From contig NZ_CP032097.1 of assembly GCF_003544915.1 (NCBI RefSeq), positions 248,001 to 312,000 of the forward strand: 64,000 nucleotides of DNA, written 5' to 3'. Every line of letters starts with the position of its first letter. Position 1 is the first letter of the stretch. The DNA comes from Arcobacter ellisii (lineage in GTDB: Bacteria; Campylobacterota; Campylobacteria; Campylobacterales; Arcobacteraceae). Shown here piece after piece: positions 42,860 through 57,800 of this stretch. The notes under the pieces were generated by a model that did not search any database, was not told the origin of the DNA, and saw nothing but the letters and a program-made list of their open reading frames with translations. The translations under genes and the position numbers were made by a program.

Positions 42860-45800
42860 ATGAAGTTAACTATAAAATCAGATGGTCAAAGTAAGGTTGT
42901 AGATTTAGATAAAGATTTACAGTTTAATGTGAATAAAGGTGAACAATACATCTTTTCTAATGGTTTTACAAGTTATGTTTTAAATTTCAAAGATAATCAA
43001 CAATCTGTCGAATTAACTTTTAAAGTTGATGGTAAAACAATAAAAGTTGATTTAAAAGGAATTGTTCCACTTTTACAAGAAAATGTAGAAGGTCTACAAA
43101 ATCCAACTTTAGTAATTATTAATAAAAATGCAAATGAAAAAGATGTTGATAATATAGTTGATAATGCTGAATTTAATGGAAGTGAAATTATTGATAGACT
43201 TGAAGCTTTAATCTCAAATCCAGTTGATTTAGGTGCGAATAATAGTGATAAACTAGCAATAATTTCTGATTTTCAATCATTAATTGAAACACTTGATGCA
43301 GCTGCAGCTGGTGGAGAGCAAGGTAATGCTACTGCAAATGGTTCTAGTTTTAATTCTATTTTTGGAACAATCGAAGATTCATTAAATGGAATAGCAGATA
43401 GTGCTGTTTGGGAAAATTTAACAGAATCTATTTCTACAACTCCTGTTGAAACAGGAAATACTGTGGCAACAATTTTACCTATTGAGTTAATTAATGTAAA
43501 TGTGAAACTAGAAGGTATAAATACATCTGTAATTGAAGGTAAAAATGCGAGTTATAGAATAACATTAACAGATGATGATGGAAATGTTATTGTAACAACA
43601 GAAGATATGGTAATAACATTTACATATACATATACTACTGCTTCAGGTGAAGATATAACTGAAGTTGGTAGTGTAACTATACCTGCTGGTCAAAGTGAAA
43701 TAACTTTTGAAATTTCAACTGTTGATGATAATTTAACGGAGGATATTGAATCATTTAATATATCAATAGATACAGCTTCAAATCAAGAGCAATTTGATAG
43801 TGTTACAATTGATAAAACACCAGTAACAACAACAATCACAGATGATAAAGGACCAGATGCTCCAATAGATGAAGATGTAAAAGCAAATATTGAAGTAAGT
43901 GATGCAGGAAGTGTAAAAGAAGCAGATGGAGCAACTTTAACATATTCAGTAAAACTATCAAACGCAGTTGGATCAGATGTAGAAGTAGATTTAACAACAG
44001 GTGGAGATGCTACAAGAGGTAGTGATTATGAAAATACATTACAATACTCAACAGATGGTGGAACAACATGGTTAGATGTACCAGCAACTGGAAAAGTAAC
44101 TCTGCCAGCAGATGGATCTTCAGTTCTTGTAAAAGTAACAGTAAAAGATGATGCAATAACTGAAAATGATGAAACAGTAACATTAACAGCAACAACAACA
44201 GATGCACAAATTACAACACAAACTGCAACAGGAACAGGAACAATCACAGATGATAAAGGACCAGATGCTCCAATAGATGAAGATGTAAAAGCAAATATTG
44301 AAGTAAGTGATGCAGGAAGTGTAAAAGAAGCAGATGGAGCAACTTTAACATATTCAGTAAAACTATCAAACGCAGTTGGATCAGATGTAGAAGTAGATTT
44401 AACAACAGGTGGAGATGCTACAAGAGGTAGTGATTATGAAAATACATTACAATACTCAACAGATGGTGGAACAACATGGTTAGATGTACCAGCAACTGGA
44501 AAAGTAACTCTGCCAGCAGATGGATCTTCAGTTCTTGTAAAAGTAACAGTAAAAGATGATGCAATAACTGAAAATGATGAAACAGTAACATTAACAGCAA
44601 CAACAACAGATGCACAAATTACAACACAAACTGCAACAGGAACAGGAACAATCACAGATGATAAAGGACCAGATGCTCCAATAGATGAAGATGTAAAAGC
44701 AAATATTGAAGTAAGTGATGCAGGAAGTGTAAAAGAAGCAGATGGAGCAACTTTAACATATTCAGTAAAACTATCAAACGCAGTTGGATCAGATGTAGAA
44801 GTAGATTTAACAACAGGTGGAGATGCTACAAGAGGTAGTGATTATGAAAATACATTACAATACTCAACAGATGGTGGAACAACATGGTTAGATGTACCAG
44901 CAACTGGAAAAGTAACTCTGCCAGCAGATGGATCTTCAGTTCTTGTAAAAGTAACAGTAAAAGATGATGCAATAACTGAAAATGATGAAACAGTAACATT
45001 AACAGCAACAACAACAGATGCACAAATTACAACACAAACTGCAACAGGAACAGGAACAATCACAGATGATAAAGGACCAGATGCTCCAATAGATGAAGAT
45101 GTAAAAGCAAATATTGAAGTAAGTGATGCAGGAAGTGTAAAAGAAGCAGATGGAGCAACTTTAACATATTCAGTAAAACTATCAAACGCAGTTGGATCAG
45201 ATGTAGAAGTAGATTTAACAACAGGTGGAGATGCTACAAGAGGTAGTGATTATGAAAATACATTACAATACTCAACAGATGGTGGAACAACATGGTTAGA
45301 TGTACCAGCAACTGGAAAAGTAACTCTGCCAGCAGATGGATCTTCAGTTCTTGTAAAAGTAACAGTAAAAGATGATGCAATAACTGAAAATGATGAAACA
45401 GTAACATTAACAGCAACAACAACAGATGCACAAATTACAACACAAACTGCAACAGGAACAGGAACAATCACAGATGATAAAGGACCAGATGCTCCAATAG
45501 ATGAAGATGTAAAAGCAAATATTGAAGTAAGTGATGCAGGAAGTGTAAAAGAAGCAGATGGAGCAACTTTAACATATTCAGTAAAACTATCAAACGCAGT
45601 TGGATCAGATGTAGAAGTAGATTTAACAACAGGTGGAGATGCTACAAGAGGTAGTGATTATGAAAATACATTACAATACTCAACAGATGGTGGAACAACA
45701 TGGTTAGATGTACCAGCAACTGGAAAAGTAACTCTGCCAGCAGATGGATCTTCAGTTCTTGTAAAAGTAACAGTAAAAGATGATGCAATAACTGAAAATG

Positions 45801-48800
45801 ATGAAACAGTAACATTAACAGCAACAACAACAGATGCACAAATTACAACACAAACTGCAACAGGAACAGGAACAATCACAGATGATAAAGGACCAGATGC
45901 TCCAATAGATGAAGATGTAAAAGCAAATATTGAAGTAAGTGATGCAGGAAGTGTAAAAGAAGCAGATGGAGCAACTTTAACATATTCAGTAAAACTATCA
46001 AACGCAGTTGGATCAGATGTAGAAGTAGATTTAACAACAGGTGGAGATGCTACAAGAGGTAGTGATTATGAAAATACATTACAATACTCAACAGATGGTG
46101 GAACAACATGGTTAGATGTACCAGCAACTGGAAAAGTAACTCTGCCAGCAGATGGATCTTCAGTTCTTGTAAAAGTAACAGTAAAAGATGATGCAATAAC
46201 TGAAAATGATGAAACAGTAACATTAACAGCAACAACAACAGATGCACAAATTACAACACAAACTGCAACAGGAACAGGAACAATCACAGATGATAAAGGA
46301 CCAGATGCTCCAATAGATGAAGATGTAAAAGCAAATATTGAAGTAAGTGATGCAGGAAGTGTAAAAGAAGCAGATGGAGCAACTTTAACATATTCAGTAA
46401 AACTATCAAACGCAGTTGGATCAGATGTAGAAGTAGATTTAACAACAGGTGGAGATGCTACAAGAGGTAGTGATTATGAAAATACATTACAATACTCAAC
46501 AGATGGTGGAACAACATGGTTAGATGTACCAGCAACTGGAAAAGTAACTCTGCCAGCAGATGGATCTTCAGTTCTTGTAAAAGTAACAGTAAAAGATGAT
46601 GCAATAACTGAAAATGATGAAACAGTAACATTAACAGCAACAACAACAGATGCACAAATTACAACACAAACTGCAACAGGAACAGGAACAATCACAGATG
46701 ATAAAGGACCAGATGCTCCAATAGATGAAGATGTAAAAGCAAATATTGAAGTAAGTGATGCAGGAAGTGTAAAAGAAGCAGATGGAGCAACTTTAACATA
46801 TTCAGTAAAACTATCAAACGCAGTTGGATCAGATGTAGAAGTAGATTTAACAACAGGTGGAGATGCTACAAGAGGTAGTGATTATGAAAATACATTACAA
46901 TACTCAACAGATGGTGGAACAACATGGTTAGATGTACCAGCAACTGGAAAAGTAACTCTGCCAGCAGATGGATCTTCAGTTCTTGTAAAAGTAACAGTAA
47001 AAGATGATGCAATAACTGAAAATGATGAAACAGTAACATTAACAGCAACAACAACAGATGCACAAATTACAACACAAACTGCAACAGGAACAGGAACAAT
47101 CACAGATGATAAAGGACCAGATGCTCCAATAGATGAAGATGTAAAAGCAAATATTGAAGTAAGTGATGCAGGAAGTGTAAAAGAAGCAGATGGAGCAACT
47201 TTAACATATTCAGTAAAACTATCAAACGCAGTTGGATCAGATGTAGAAGTAGATTTAACAACAGGTGGAGATGCTACAAGAGGTAGTGATTATGAAAATA
47301 CATTACAATACTCAACAGATGGTGGAACAACATGGTTAGATGTACCAGCAACTGGAAAAGTAACTCTGCCAGCAGATGGATCTTCAGTTCTTGTAAAAGT
47401 AACAGTAAAAGATGATGCAATAACTGAAAATGATGAAACAGTAACATTAACAGCAACAACAACAGATGCACAAATTACAACACAAACTGCAACAGGAACA
47501 GGAACAATCACAGATGATAAAGGACCAGATGCTCCAATAGATGAAGATGTAAAAGCAAATATTGAAGTAAGTGATGCAGGAAGTGTAAAAGAAGCAGATG
47601 GAGCAACTTTAACATATTCAGTAAAACTATCAAACGCAGTTGGATCAGATGTAGAAGTAGATTTAACAACAGGTGGAGATGCTACAAGAGGTAGTGATTA
47701 TGAAAATACATTACAATACTCAACAGATGGTGGAACAACATGGTTAGATGTACCAGCAACTGGAAAAGTAACTCTGCCAGCAGATGGATCTTCAGTTCTT
47801 GTAAAAGTAACAGTAAAAGATGATGCAATAACTGAAAATGATGAAACAGTAACATTAACAGCAACAACAACAGATGCACAAATTACAACACAAACTGCAA
47901 CAGGAACAGGAACAATCACAGATGATAAAGGACCAGATGCTCCAATAGATGAAGATGTAAAAGCAAATATTGAAGTAAGTGATGCAGGAAGTGTAAAAGA
48001 AGCAGATGGAGCAACTTTAACATATTCAGTAAAACTATCAAACGCAGTTGGATCAGATGTAGAAGTAGATTTAACAACAGGTGGAGATGCTACAAGAGGT
48101 AGTGATTATGAAAATACATTACAATACTCAACAGATGGTGGAACAACATGGTTAGATGTACCAGCAACTGGAAAAGTAACTCTGCCAGCAGATGGATCTT
48201 CAGTTCTTGTAAAAGTAACAGTAAAAGATGATGCAATAACTGAAAATGATGAAACAGTAACATTAACAGCAACAACAACAGATGCACAAATTACAACACA
48301 AACTGCAACAGGAACAGGAACAATCACAGATGATAAAGGACCAGATGCTCCAATAGATGAAGATGTAAAAGCAAATATTGAAGTAAGTGATGCAGGAAGT
48401 GTAAAAGAAGCAGATGGAGCAACTTTAACATATTCAGTAAAACTATCAAACGCAGTTGGATCAGATGTAGAAGTAGATTTAACAACAGGTGGAGATGCTA
48501 CAAGAGGTAGTGATTATGAAAATACATTACAATACTCAACAGATGGTGGAACAACATGGTTAGATGTACCAGCAACTGGAAAAGTAACTCTGCCAGCAGA
48601 TGGATCTTCAGTTCTTGTAAAAGTAACAGTAAAAGATGATGCAATAACTGAAAATGATGAAACAGTAACATTAACAGCAACAACAACAGATGCACAAATT
48701 ACAACACAAACTGCAACAGGAACAGGAACAATCACAGATGATAAAGGACCAGATGCTCCAATAGATGAAGATGTAAAAGCAAATATTGAAGTAAGTGATG

Positions 48801-51800
48801 CAGGAAGTGTAAAAGAAGCAGATGGAGCAACTTTAACATATTCAGTAAAACTATCAAACGCAGTTGGATCAGATGTAGAAGTAGATTTAACAACAGGTGG
48901 AGATGCTACAAGAGGTAGTGATTATGAAAATACATTACAATACTCAACAGATGGTGGAACAACATGGTTAGATGTACCAGCAACTGGAAAAGTAACTCTG
49001 CCAGCAGATGGATCTTCAGTTCTTGTAAAAGTAACAGTAAAAGATGATGCAATAACTGAAAATGATGAAACAGTAACATTAACAGCAACAACAACAGATG
49101 CACAAATTACAACACAAACTGCAACAGGAACAGGAACAATCACAGATGATAAAGGACCAGATGCTCCAATAGATGAAGATGTAAAAGCAAATATTGAAGT
49201 AAGTGATGCAGGAAGTGTAAAAGAAGCAGATGGAGCAACTTTAACATATTCAGTAAAACTATCAAACGCAGTTGGATCAGATGTAGAAGTAGATTTAACA
49301 ACAGGTGGAGATGCTACAAGAGGTAGTGATTATGAAAATACATTACAATACTCAACAGATGGTGGAACAACATGGTTAGATGTACCAGCAACTGGAAAAG
49401 TAACTCTGCCAGCAGATGGATCTTCAGTTCTTGTAAAAGTAACAGTAAAAGATGATGCAATAACTGAAAATGATGAAACAGTAACATTAACAGCAACAAC
49501 AACAGATGCACAAATTACAACACAAACTGCAACAGGAACAGGAACAATCACAGATGATAAAGGACCAGATGCTCCAATAGATGAAGATGTAAAAGCAAAT
49601 ATTGAAGTAAGTGATGCAGGAAGTGTAAAAGAAGCAGATGGAGCAACTTTAACATATTCAGTAAAACTATCAAACGCAGTTGGATCAGATGTAGAAGTAG
49701 ATTTAACAACAGGTGGAGATGCTACAAGAGGTAGTGATTATGAAAATACATTACAATACTCAACAGATGGTGGAACAACATGGTTAGATGTACCAGCAAC
49801 TGGAAAAGTAACTCTGCCAGCAGATGGATCTTCAGTTCTTGTAAAAGTAACAGTAAAAGATGATGCAATAACTGAAAATGATGAAACAGTAACATTAACA
49901 GCAACAACAACAGATGCACAAATTACAACACAAACTGCAACAGGAACAGGAACAATCACAGATGATAAAGGACCAGATGCTCCAATAGATGAAGATGTAA
50001 AAGCAAATATTGAAGTAAGTGATGCAGGAAGTGTAAAAGAAGCAGATGGAGCAACTTTAACATATTCAGTAAAACTATCAAACGCAGTTGGATCAGATGT
50101 AGAAGTAGATTTAACAACAGGTGGAGATGCTACAAGAGGTAGTGATTATGAAAATACATTACAATACTCAACAGATGGTGGAACAACATGGTTAGATGTA
50201 CCAGCAACTGGAAAAGTAACTCTGCCAGCAGATGGATCTTCAGTTCTTGTAAAAGTAACAGTAAAAGATGATGCAATAACTGAAAATGATGAAACAGTAA
50301 CATTAACAGCAACAACAACAGATGCACAAATTACAACACAAACTGCAACAGGAACAGGAACAATCACAGATGATAAAGGACCAGATGCTCCAATAGATGA
50401 AGATGTAAAAGCAAATATTGAAGTAAGTGATGCAGGAAGTGTAAAAGAAGCAGATGGAGCAACTTTAACATATTCAGTAAAACTATCAAACGCAGTTGGA
50501 TCAGATGTAGAAGTAGATTTAACAACAGGTGGAGATGCTACAAGAGGTAGTGATTATGAAAATACATTACAATACTCAACAGATGGTGGAACAACATGGT
50601 TAGATGTACCAGCAACTGGAAAAGTAACTCTGCCAGCAGATGGATCTTCAGTTCTTGTAAAAGTAACAGTAAAAGATGATGCAATAACTGAAAATGATGA
50701 AACAGTAACATTAACAGCAACAACAACAGATGCACAAATTACAACACAAACTGCAACAGGAACAGGAACAATCACAGATGATAAAGGACCAGATGCTCCA
50801 ATAGATGAAGATGTAAAAGCAAATATTGAAGTAAGTGATGCAGGAAGTGTAAAAGAAGCAGATGGAGCAACTTTAACATATTCAGTAAAACTATCAAACG
50901 CAGTTGGATCAGATGTAGAAGTAGATTTAACAACAGGTGGAGATGCTACAAGAGGTAGTGATTATGAAAATACATTACAATACTCAACAGATGGTGGAAC
51001 AACATGGTTAGATGTACCAGCAACTGGAAAAGTAACTCTGCCAGCAGATGGATCTTCAGTTCTTGTAAAAGTAACAGTAAAAGATGATGCAATAACTGAA
51101 AATGATGAAACAGTAACATTAACAGCAACAACAACAGATGCACAAATTACAACACAAACTGCAACAGGAACAGGAACAATCACAGATGATAAAGGACCAG
51201 ATGCTCCAATAGATGAAGATGTAAAAGCAAATATTGAAGTAAGTGATGCAGGAAGTGTAAAAGAAGCAGATGGAGCAACTTTAACATATTCAGTAAAACT
51301 ATCAAACGCAGTTGGATCAGATGTAGAAGTAGATTTAACAACAGGTGGAGATGCTACAAGAGGTAGTGATTATGAAAATACATTACAATACTCAACAGAT
51401 GGTGGAACAACATGGTTAGATGTACCAGCAACTGGAAAAGTAACTCTGCCAGCAGATGGATCTTCAGTTCTTGTAAAAGTAACAGTAAAAGATGATGCAA
51501 TAACTGAAAATGATGAAACAGTAACATTAACAGCAACAACAACAGATGCACAAATTACAACACAAACTGCAACAGGAACAGGAACAATCACAGATGATAA
51601 AGGACCAGATGCTCCAATAGATGAAGATGTAAAAGCAAATATTGAAGTAAGTGATGCAGGAAGTGTAAAAGAAGCAGATGGAGCAACTTTAACATATTCA
51701 GTAAAACTATCAAACGCAGTTGGATCAGATGTAGAAGTAGATTTAACAACAGGTGGAGATGCTACAAGAGGTAGTGATTATGAAAATACATTACAATACT

Positions 51801-54800
51801 CAACAGATGGTGGAACAACATGGTTAGATGTACCAGCAACTGGAAAAGTAACTCTGCCAGCAGATGGATCTTCAGTTCTTGTAAAAGTAACAGTAAAAGA
51901 TGATGCAATAACTGAAAATGATGAAACAGTAACATTAACAGCAACAACAACAGATGCACAAATTACAACACAAACTGCAACAGGAACAGGAACAATCACA
52001 GATGATAAAGGACCAGATGCTCCAATAGATGAAGATGTAAAAGCAAATATTGAAGTAAGTGATGCAGGAAGTGTAAAAGAAGCAGATGGAGCAACTTTAA
52101 CATATTCAGTAAAACTATCAAACGCAGTTGGATCAGATGTAGAAGTAGATTTAACAACAGGTGGAGATGCTACAAGAGGTAGTGATTATGAAAATACATT
52201 ACAATACTCAACAGATGGTGGAACAACATGGTTAGATGTACCAGCAACTGGAAAAGTAACTCTGCCAGCAGATGGATCTTCAGTTCTTGTAAAAGTAACA
52301 GTAAAAGATGATGCAATAACTGAAAATGATGAAACAGTAACATTAACAGCAACAACAACAGATGCACAAATTACAACACAAACTGCAACAGGAACAGGAA
52401 CAATCACAGATGATAAAGGACCAGATGCTCCAATAGATGAAGATGTAAAAGCAAATATTGAAGTAAGTGATGCAGGAAGTGTAAAAGAAGCAGATGGAGC
52501 AACTTTAACATATTCAGTAAAACTATCAAACGCAGTTGGATCAGATGTAGAAGTAGATTTAACAACAGGTGGAGATGCTACAAGAGGTAGTGATTATGAA
52601 AATACATTACAATACTCAACAGATGGTGGAACAACATGGTTAGATGTACCAGCAACTGGAAAAGTAACTCTGCCAGCAGATGGATCTTCAGTTCTTGTAA
52701 AAGTAACAGTAAAAGATGATGCAATAACTGAAAATGATGAAACAGTAACATTAACAGCAACAACAACAGATGCACAAATTACAACACAAACTGCAACAGG
52801 AACAGGAACAATCACAGATGATAAAGGACCAGATGCTCCAATAGATGAAGATGTAAAAGCAAATATTGAAGTAAGTGATGCAGGAAGTGTAAAAGAAGCA
52901 GATGGAGCAACTTTAACATATTCAGTAAAACTATCAAACGCAGTTGGATCAGATGTAGAAGTAGATTTAACAACAGGTGGAGATGCTACAAGAGGTAGTG
53001 ATTATGAAAATACATTACAATACTCAACAGATGGTGGAACAACATGGTTAGATGTACCAGCAACTGGAAAAGTAACTCTGCCAGCAGATGGATCTTCAGT
53101 TCTTGTAAAAGTAACAGTAAAAGATGATGCAATAACTGAAAATGATGAAACAGTAACATTAACAGCAACAACAACAGATGCACAAATTACAACACAAACT
53201 GCAACAGGAACAGGAACAATCACAGATGATAAAGGACCAGATGCTCCAATAGATGAAGATGTAAAAGCAAATATTGAAGTAAGTGATGCAGGAAGTGTAA
53301 AAGAAGCAGATGGAGCAACTTTAACATATTCAGTAAAACTATCAAACGCAGTTGGATCAGATGTAGAAGTAGATTTAACAACAGGTGGAGATGCTACAAG
53401 AGGTAGTGATTATGAAAATACATTACAATACTCAACAGATGGTGGAACAACATGGTTAGATGTACCAGCAACTGGAAAAGTAACTCTGCCAGCAGATGGA
53501 TCTTCAGTTCTTGTAAAAGTAACAGTAAAAGATGATGCAATAACTGAAAATGATGAAACAGTAACATTAACAGCAACAACAACAGATGCACAAATTACAA
53601 CACAAACTGCAACAGGAACAGGAACAATCACAGATGATAAAGGACCAGATGCTCCAATAGATGAAGATGTAAAAGCAAATATTGAAGTAAGTGATGCAGG
53701 AAGTGTAAAAGAAGCAGATGGAGCAACTTTAACATATTCAGTAAAACTATCAAACGCAGTTGGATCAGATGTAGAAGTAGATTTAACAACAGGTGGAGAT
53801 GCTACAAGAGGTAGTGATTATGAAAATACATTACAATACTCAACAGATGGTGGAACAACATGGTTAGATGTACCAGCAACTGGAAAAGTAACTCTGCCAG
53901 CAGATGGATCTTCAGTTCTTGTAAAAGTAACAGTAAAAGATGATGCAATAACTGAAAATGATGAAACAGTAACATTAACAGCAACAACAACAGATGCACA
54001 AATTACAACACAAACTGCAACAGGAACAGGAACAATCACAGATGATAAAGGACCAGATGCTCCAATAGATGAAGATGTAAAAGCAAATATTGAAGTAAGT
54101 GATGCAGGAAGTGTAAAAGAAGCAGATGGAGCAACTTTAACATATTCAGTAAAACTATCAAACGCAGTTGGATCAGATGTAGAAGTAGATTTAACAACAG
54201 GTGGAGATGCTACAAGAGGTAGTGATTATGAAAATACATTACAATACTCAACAGATGGTGGAACAACATGGTTAGATGTACCAGCAACTGGAAAAGTAAC
54301 TCTGCCAGCAGATGGATCTTCAGTTCTTGTAAAAGTAACAGTAAAAGATGATGCAATAACTGAAAATGATGAAACAGTAACATTAACAGCAACAACAACA
54401 GATGCACAAATTACAACACAAACTGCAACAGGAACAGGAACAATCACAGATGATAAAGGACCAGATGCTCCAATAGATGAAGATGTAAAAGCAAATATTG
54501 AAGTAAGTGATGCAGGAAGTGTAAAAGAAGCAGATGGAGCAACTTTAACATATTCAGTAAAACTATCAAACGCAGTTGGATCAGATGTAGAAGTAGATTT
54601 AACAACAGGTGGAGATGCTACAAGAGGTAGTGATTATGAAAATACATTACAATACTCAACAGATGGTGGAACAACATGGTTAGATGTACCAGCAACTGGA
54701 AAAGTAACTCTGCCAGCAGATGGATCTTCAGTTCTTGTAAAAGTAACAGTAAAAGATGATGCAATAACTGAAAATGATGAAACAGTAACATTAACAGCAA

Positions 54801-57800
54801 CAACAACAGATGCACAAATTACAACACAAACTGCAACAGGAACAGGAACAATCACAGATGATAAAGGACCAGATGCTCCAATAGATGAAGATGTAAAAGC
54901 AAATATTGAAGTAAGTGATGCAGGAAGTGTAAAAGAAGCAGATGGAGCAACTTTAACATATTCAGTAAAACTATCAAACGCAGTTGGATCAGATGTAGAA
55001 GTAGATTTAACAACAGGTGGAGATGCTACAAGAGGTAGTGATTATGAAAATACATTACAATACTCAACAGATGGTGGAACAACATGGTTAGATGTACCAG
55101 CAACTGGAAAAGTAACTCTGCCAGCAGATGGATCTTCAGTTCTTGTAAAAGTAACAGTAAAAGATGATGCAATAACTGAAAATGATGAAACAGTAACATT
55201 AACAGCAACAACAACAGATGCACAAATTACAACACAAACTGCAACAGGAACAGGAACAATCACAGATGATAAAGGACCAGATGCTCCAATAGATGAAGAT
55301 GTAAAAGCAAATATTGAAGTAAGTGATGCAGGAAGTGTAAAAGAAGCAGATGGAGCAACTTTAACATATTCAGTAAAACTATCAAACGCAGTTGGATCAG
55401 ATGTAGAAGTAGATTTAACAACAGGTGGAGATGCTACAAGAGGTAGTGATTATGAAAATACATTACAATACTCAACAGATGGTGGAACAACATGGTTAGA
55501 TGTACCAGCAACTGGAAAAGTAACTCTGCCAGCAGATGGATCTTCAGTTCTTGTAAAAGTAACAGTAAAAGATGATGCAATAACTGAAAATGATGAAACA
55601 GTAACATTAACAGCAACAACAACAGATGCACAAATTACAACACAAACTGCAACAGGAACAGGAACAATTTTAGATAATGATATTGCACCAATTACAGTTA
55701 CAGTATCTGAAGAGGGTTTAATAAATGGTATTATCGATAATAGTGGAGTGCCAACAGATATAACAAATGAAACTAAAGTCGAAGGATATGTTAATATTAG
55801 TAACTTAACACTTTCATCAAATAAAGAGTTCTTTTTAAATATTCCAACAATATCTTTAACTTCAAATGGTGATAATATAGTTTGGCAATTAAATAATGAG
55901 AATAAAGAATTAGTTGGTAAAGTAAATGGTGAAAATGCAATAAAAATTACAATAGATAATAATGGTAAATATACAGTTGAATTGTTAAAACCAATTGATC
56001 ATGCGATTAATAGTGTAGAAGATATAGAAAGTTTTGATGTGAATATAAAGTTAAAAGATGGTTCGTTTGAGACAGAAGCTAAATTAACAATCAATATTGA
56101 AGATGATATGCCAACAATTGAAACTTCATCTACAACTTGGACTCAGTCTATTGATATTCCTGATATTTTTTCAGGAAGTGTAAGTTTTGCAGGAAATGGG
56201 GGGAGTAAATCTTTGTATACATTTGCAGATGGTGCAGTAATAGTTACAGGAAAAGGATTTACAAGTAGTACAGATTTAACTCTTAAAGATTCCAATTTAA
56301 GTCAAAGTTCTGGAGGGTTAGGTGTTGCAAGTACATCATCACCTTATCATAATGTTGCAAATGAAGTTGATTTTAGAAAAACTGCTGATGGGCAAGCGGC
56401 TTCTGAAGAGTTGATTATAAAATTAGCAGCTGGAAAAATATCGTATGGTGCAAAAATTAACTTTGCATTTATGTATGGTGGAGAGTTAGAAGTTGGAGTT
56501 GCAGAGTTTTATAGAGGTGGTGTTTTAGTTTCAACACAAACATTTAGTTCAAATGCATCAAGTGGAAATTATGCTGCAAATTTTGAAGTTTTAGATGGTG
56601 GATTCGATAAAATAATTATAAAAGCAACTGATAATGGAAATAGTTTTAGCATTAAAGATAATAGTGATTTTGCTGTTACAGGAGTGCAATTCTTAGGAAC
56701 AACATCAGCACAACCTATCTCTTATGCACAAGGAATAATTTCTTATGGATATGGAGCAGATGGTGCTGGAAAAATTGGATTTACTGAAGTTAGTGATATT
56801 GTTAAATTAACTAATGGAAGTTCAGTAGTAATGACCGTAACAGATAATTCTATTATCGCAAAAGATGGAAATGGTGCTTTAGTATTCCAAGTTCAATTAA
56901 CTCCAAGTACAGGGAAGTGGGAATTCTATAAATATCAAGATTTCTTAATTGGTAATGGTTCTGAAGAGGTATTAGATATTAATTATAGAGTTGTTGATGC
57001 AGATGGGGATGGTGTAAATAGTTCTATTAGTATAGGAGTAAATAAATTACCAGTTTCAACAAATGATGTTATTGAACCAACTGAAGATAAATCTTATATA
57101 TTACAAGTAGATGATTTTGGTACTTTAAGTAATGACATAACAAAAATTAAAATAGAAATATTACCAACAAATGGAGTTTTAAAGTTAGCAGGAGTTGTAG
57201 TTGTTGCTGGACAAGAAATAAATAAAAGTGATATATCAAGTGGAAAATTAGAATTTTTATCAAATAAGAATACAGATTTAAATAGTAATTTTATATTCAA
57301 AGTTAGTAATGGAACTTTATGGAGTACAACATCATATGAAACAAAGGTTAATGTAATTGCAGAGGCAGATAAACCAACTGCAAGTATTGATGTTACAAAA
57401 ATAGTTTCTTCAATAGCTGACGATATAGTTGTTAAAGTAGGAAACAATACATATAACATTACAGAATTATTAGCAAATAAAAATGATTCTACACAATTTA
57501 AACAAAAGTCAAATGTTGGAAATAATTATGATATGGATAATGATAATACAACAAAAATTACTGTAAATGGTGGATTAAATCAAAATGATATGGTTGGTGG
57601 AACTGTAAATAATGATATCATCATTATTAATGGAGATGTAAAATTTGGTACAAATATCAATTCAACAGATGGTAATGATATTGTTGCAATCCTTGGAAAT
57701 ATATATGGAGGTTCATTTGCTGGTGATAATGGAACAGATTATTTATATCTAGGAAAACCTATGAGTAAATATGAAATTCTAAATTATAATGGATATGAGC

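Noticed and set aside
44010-55631. Dozens of identical 65- and 73-aa reverse-strand reading frames at 408-base steps
   Set aside because: They are shadows of the adhesin repeat unit on the other strand. One is a low-complexity Leu/His string, and none has its own ribosome-binding context.
43831-55662. Possible CRISPR-like array because of regular repeats
   Set aside because: The repeated unit is 408 bp with no unique spacers and is an open coding frame throughout.
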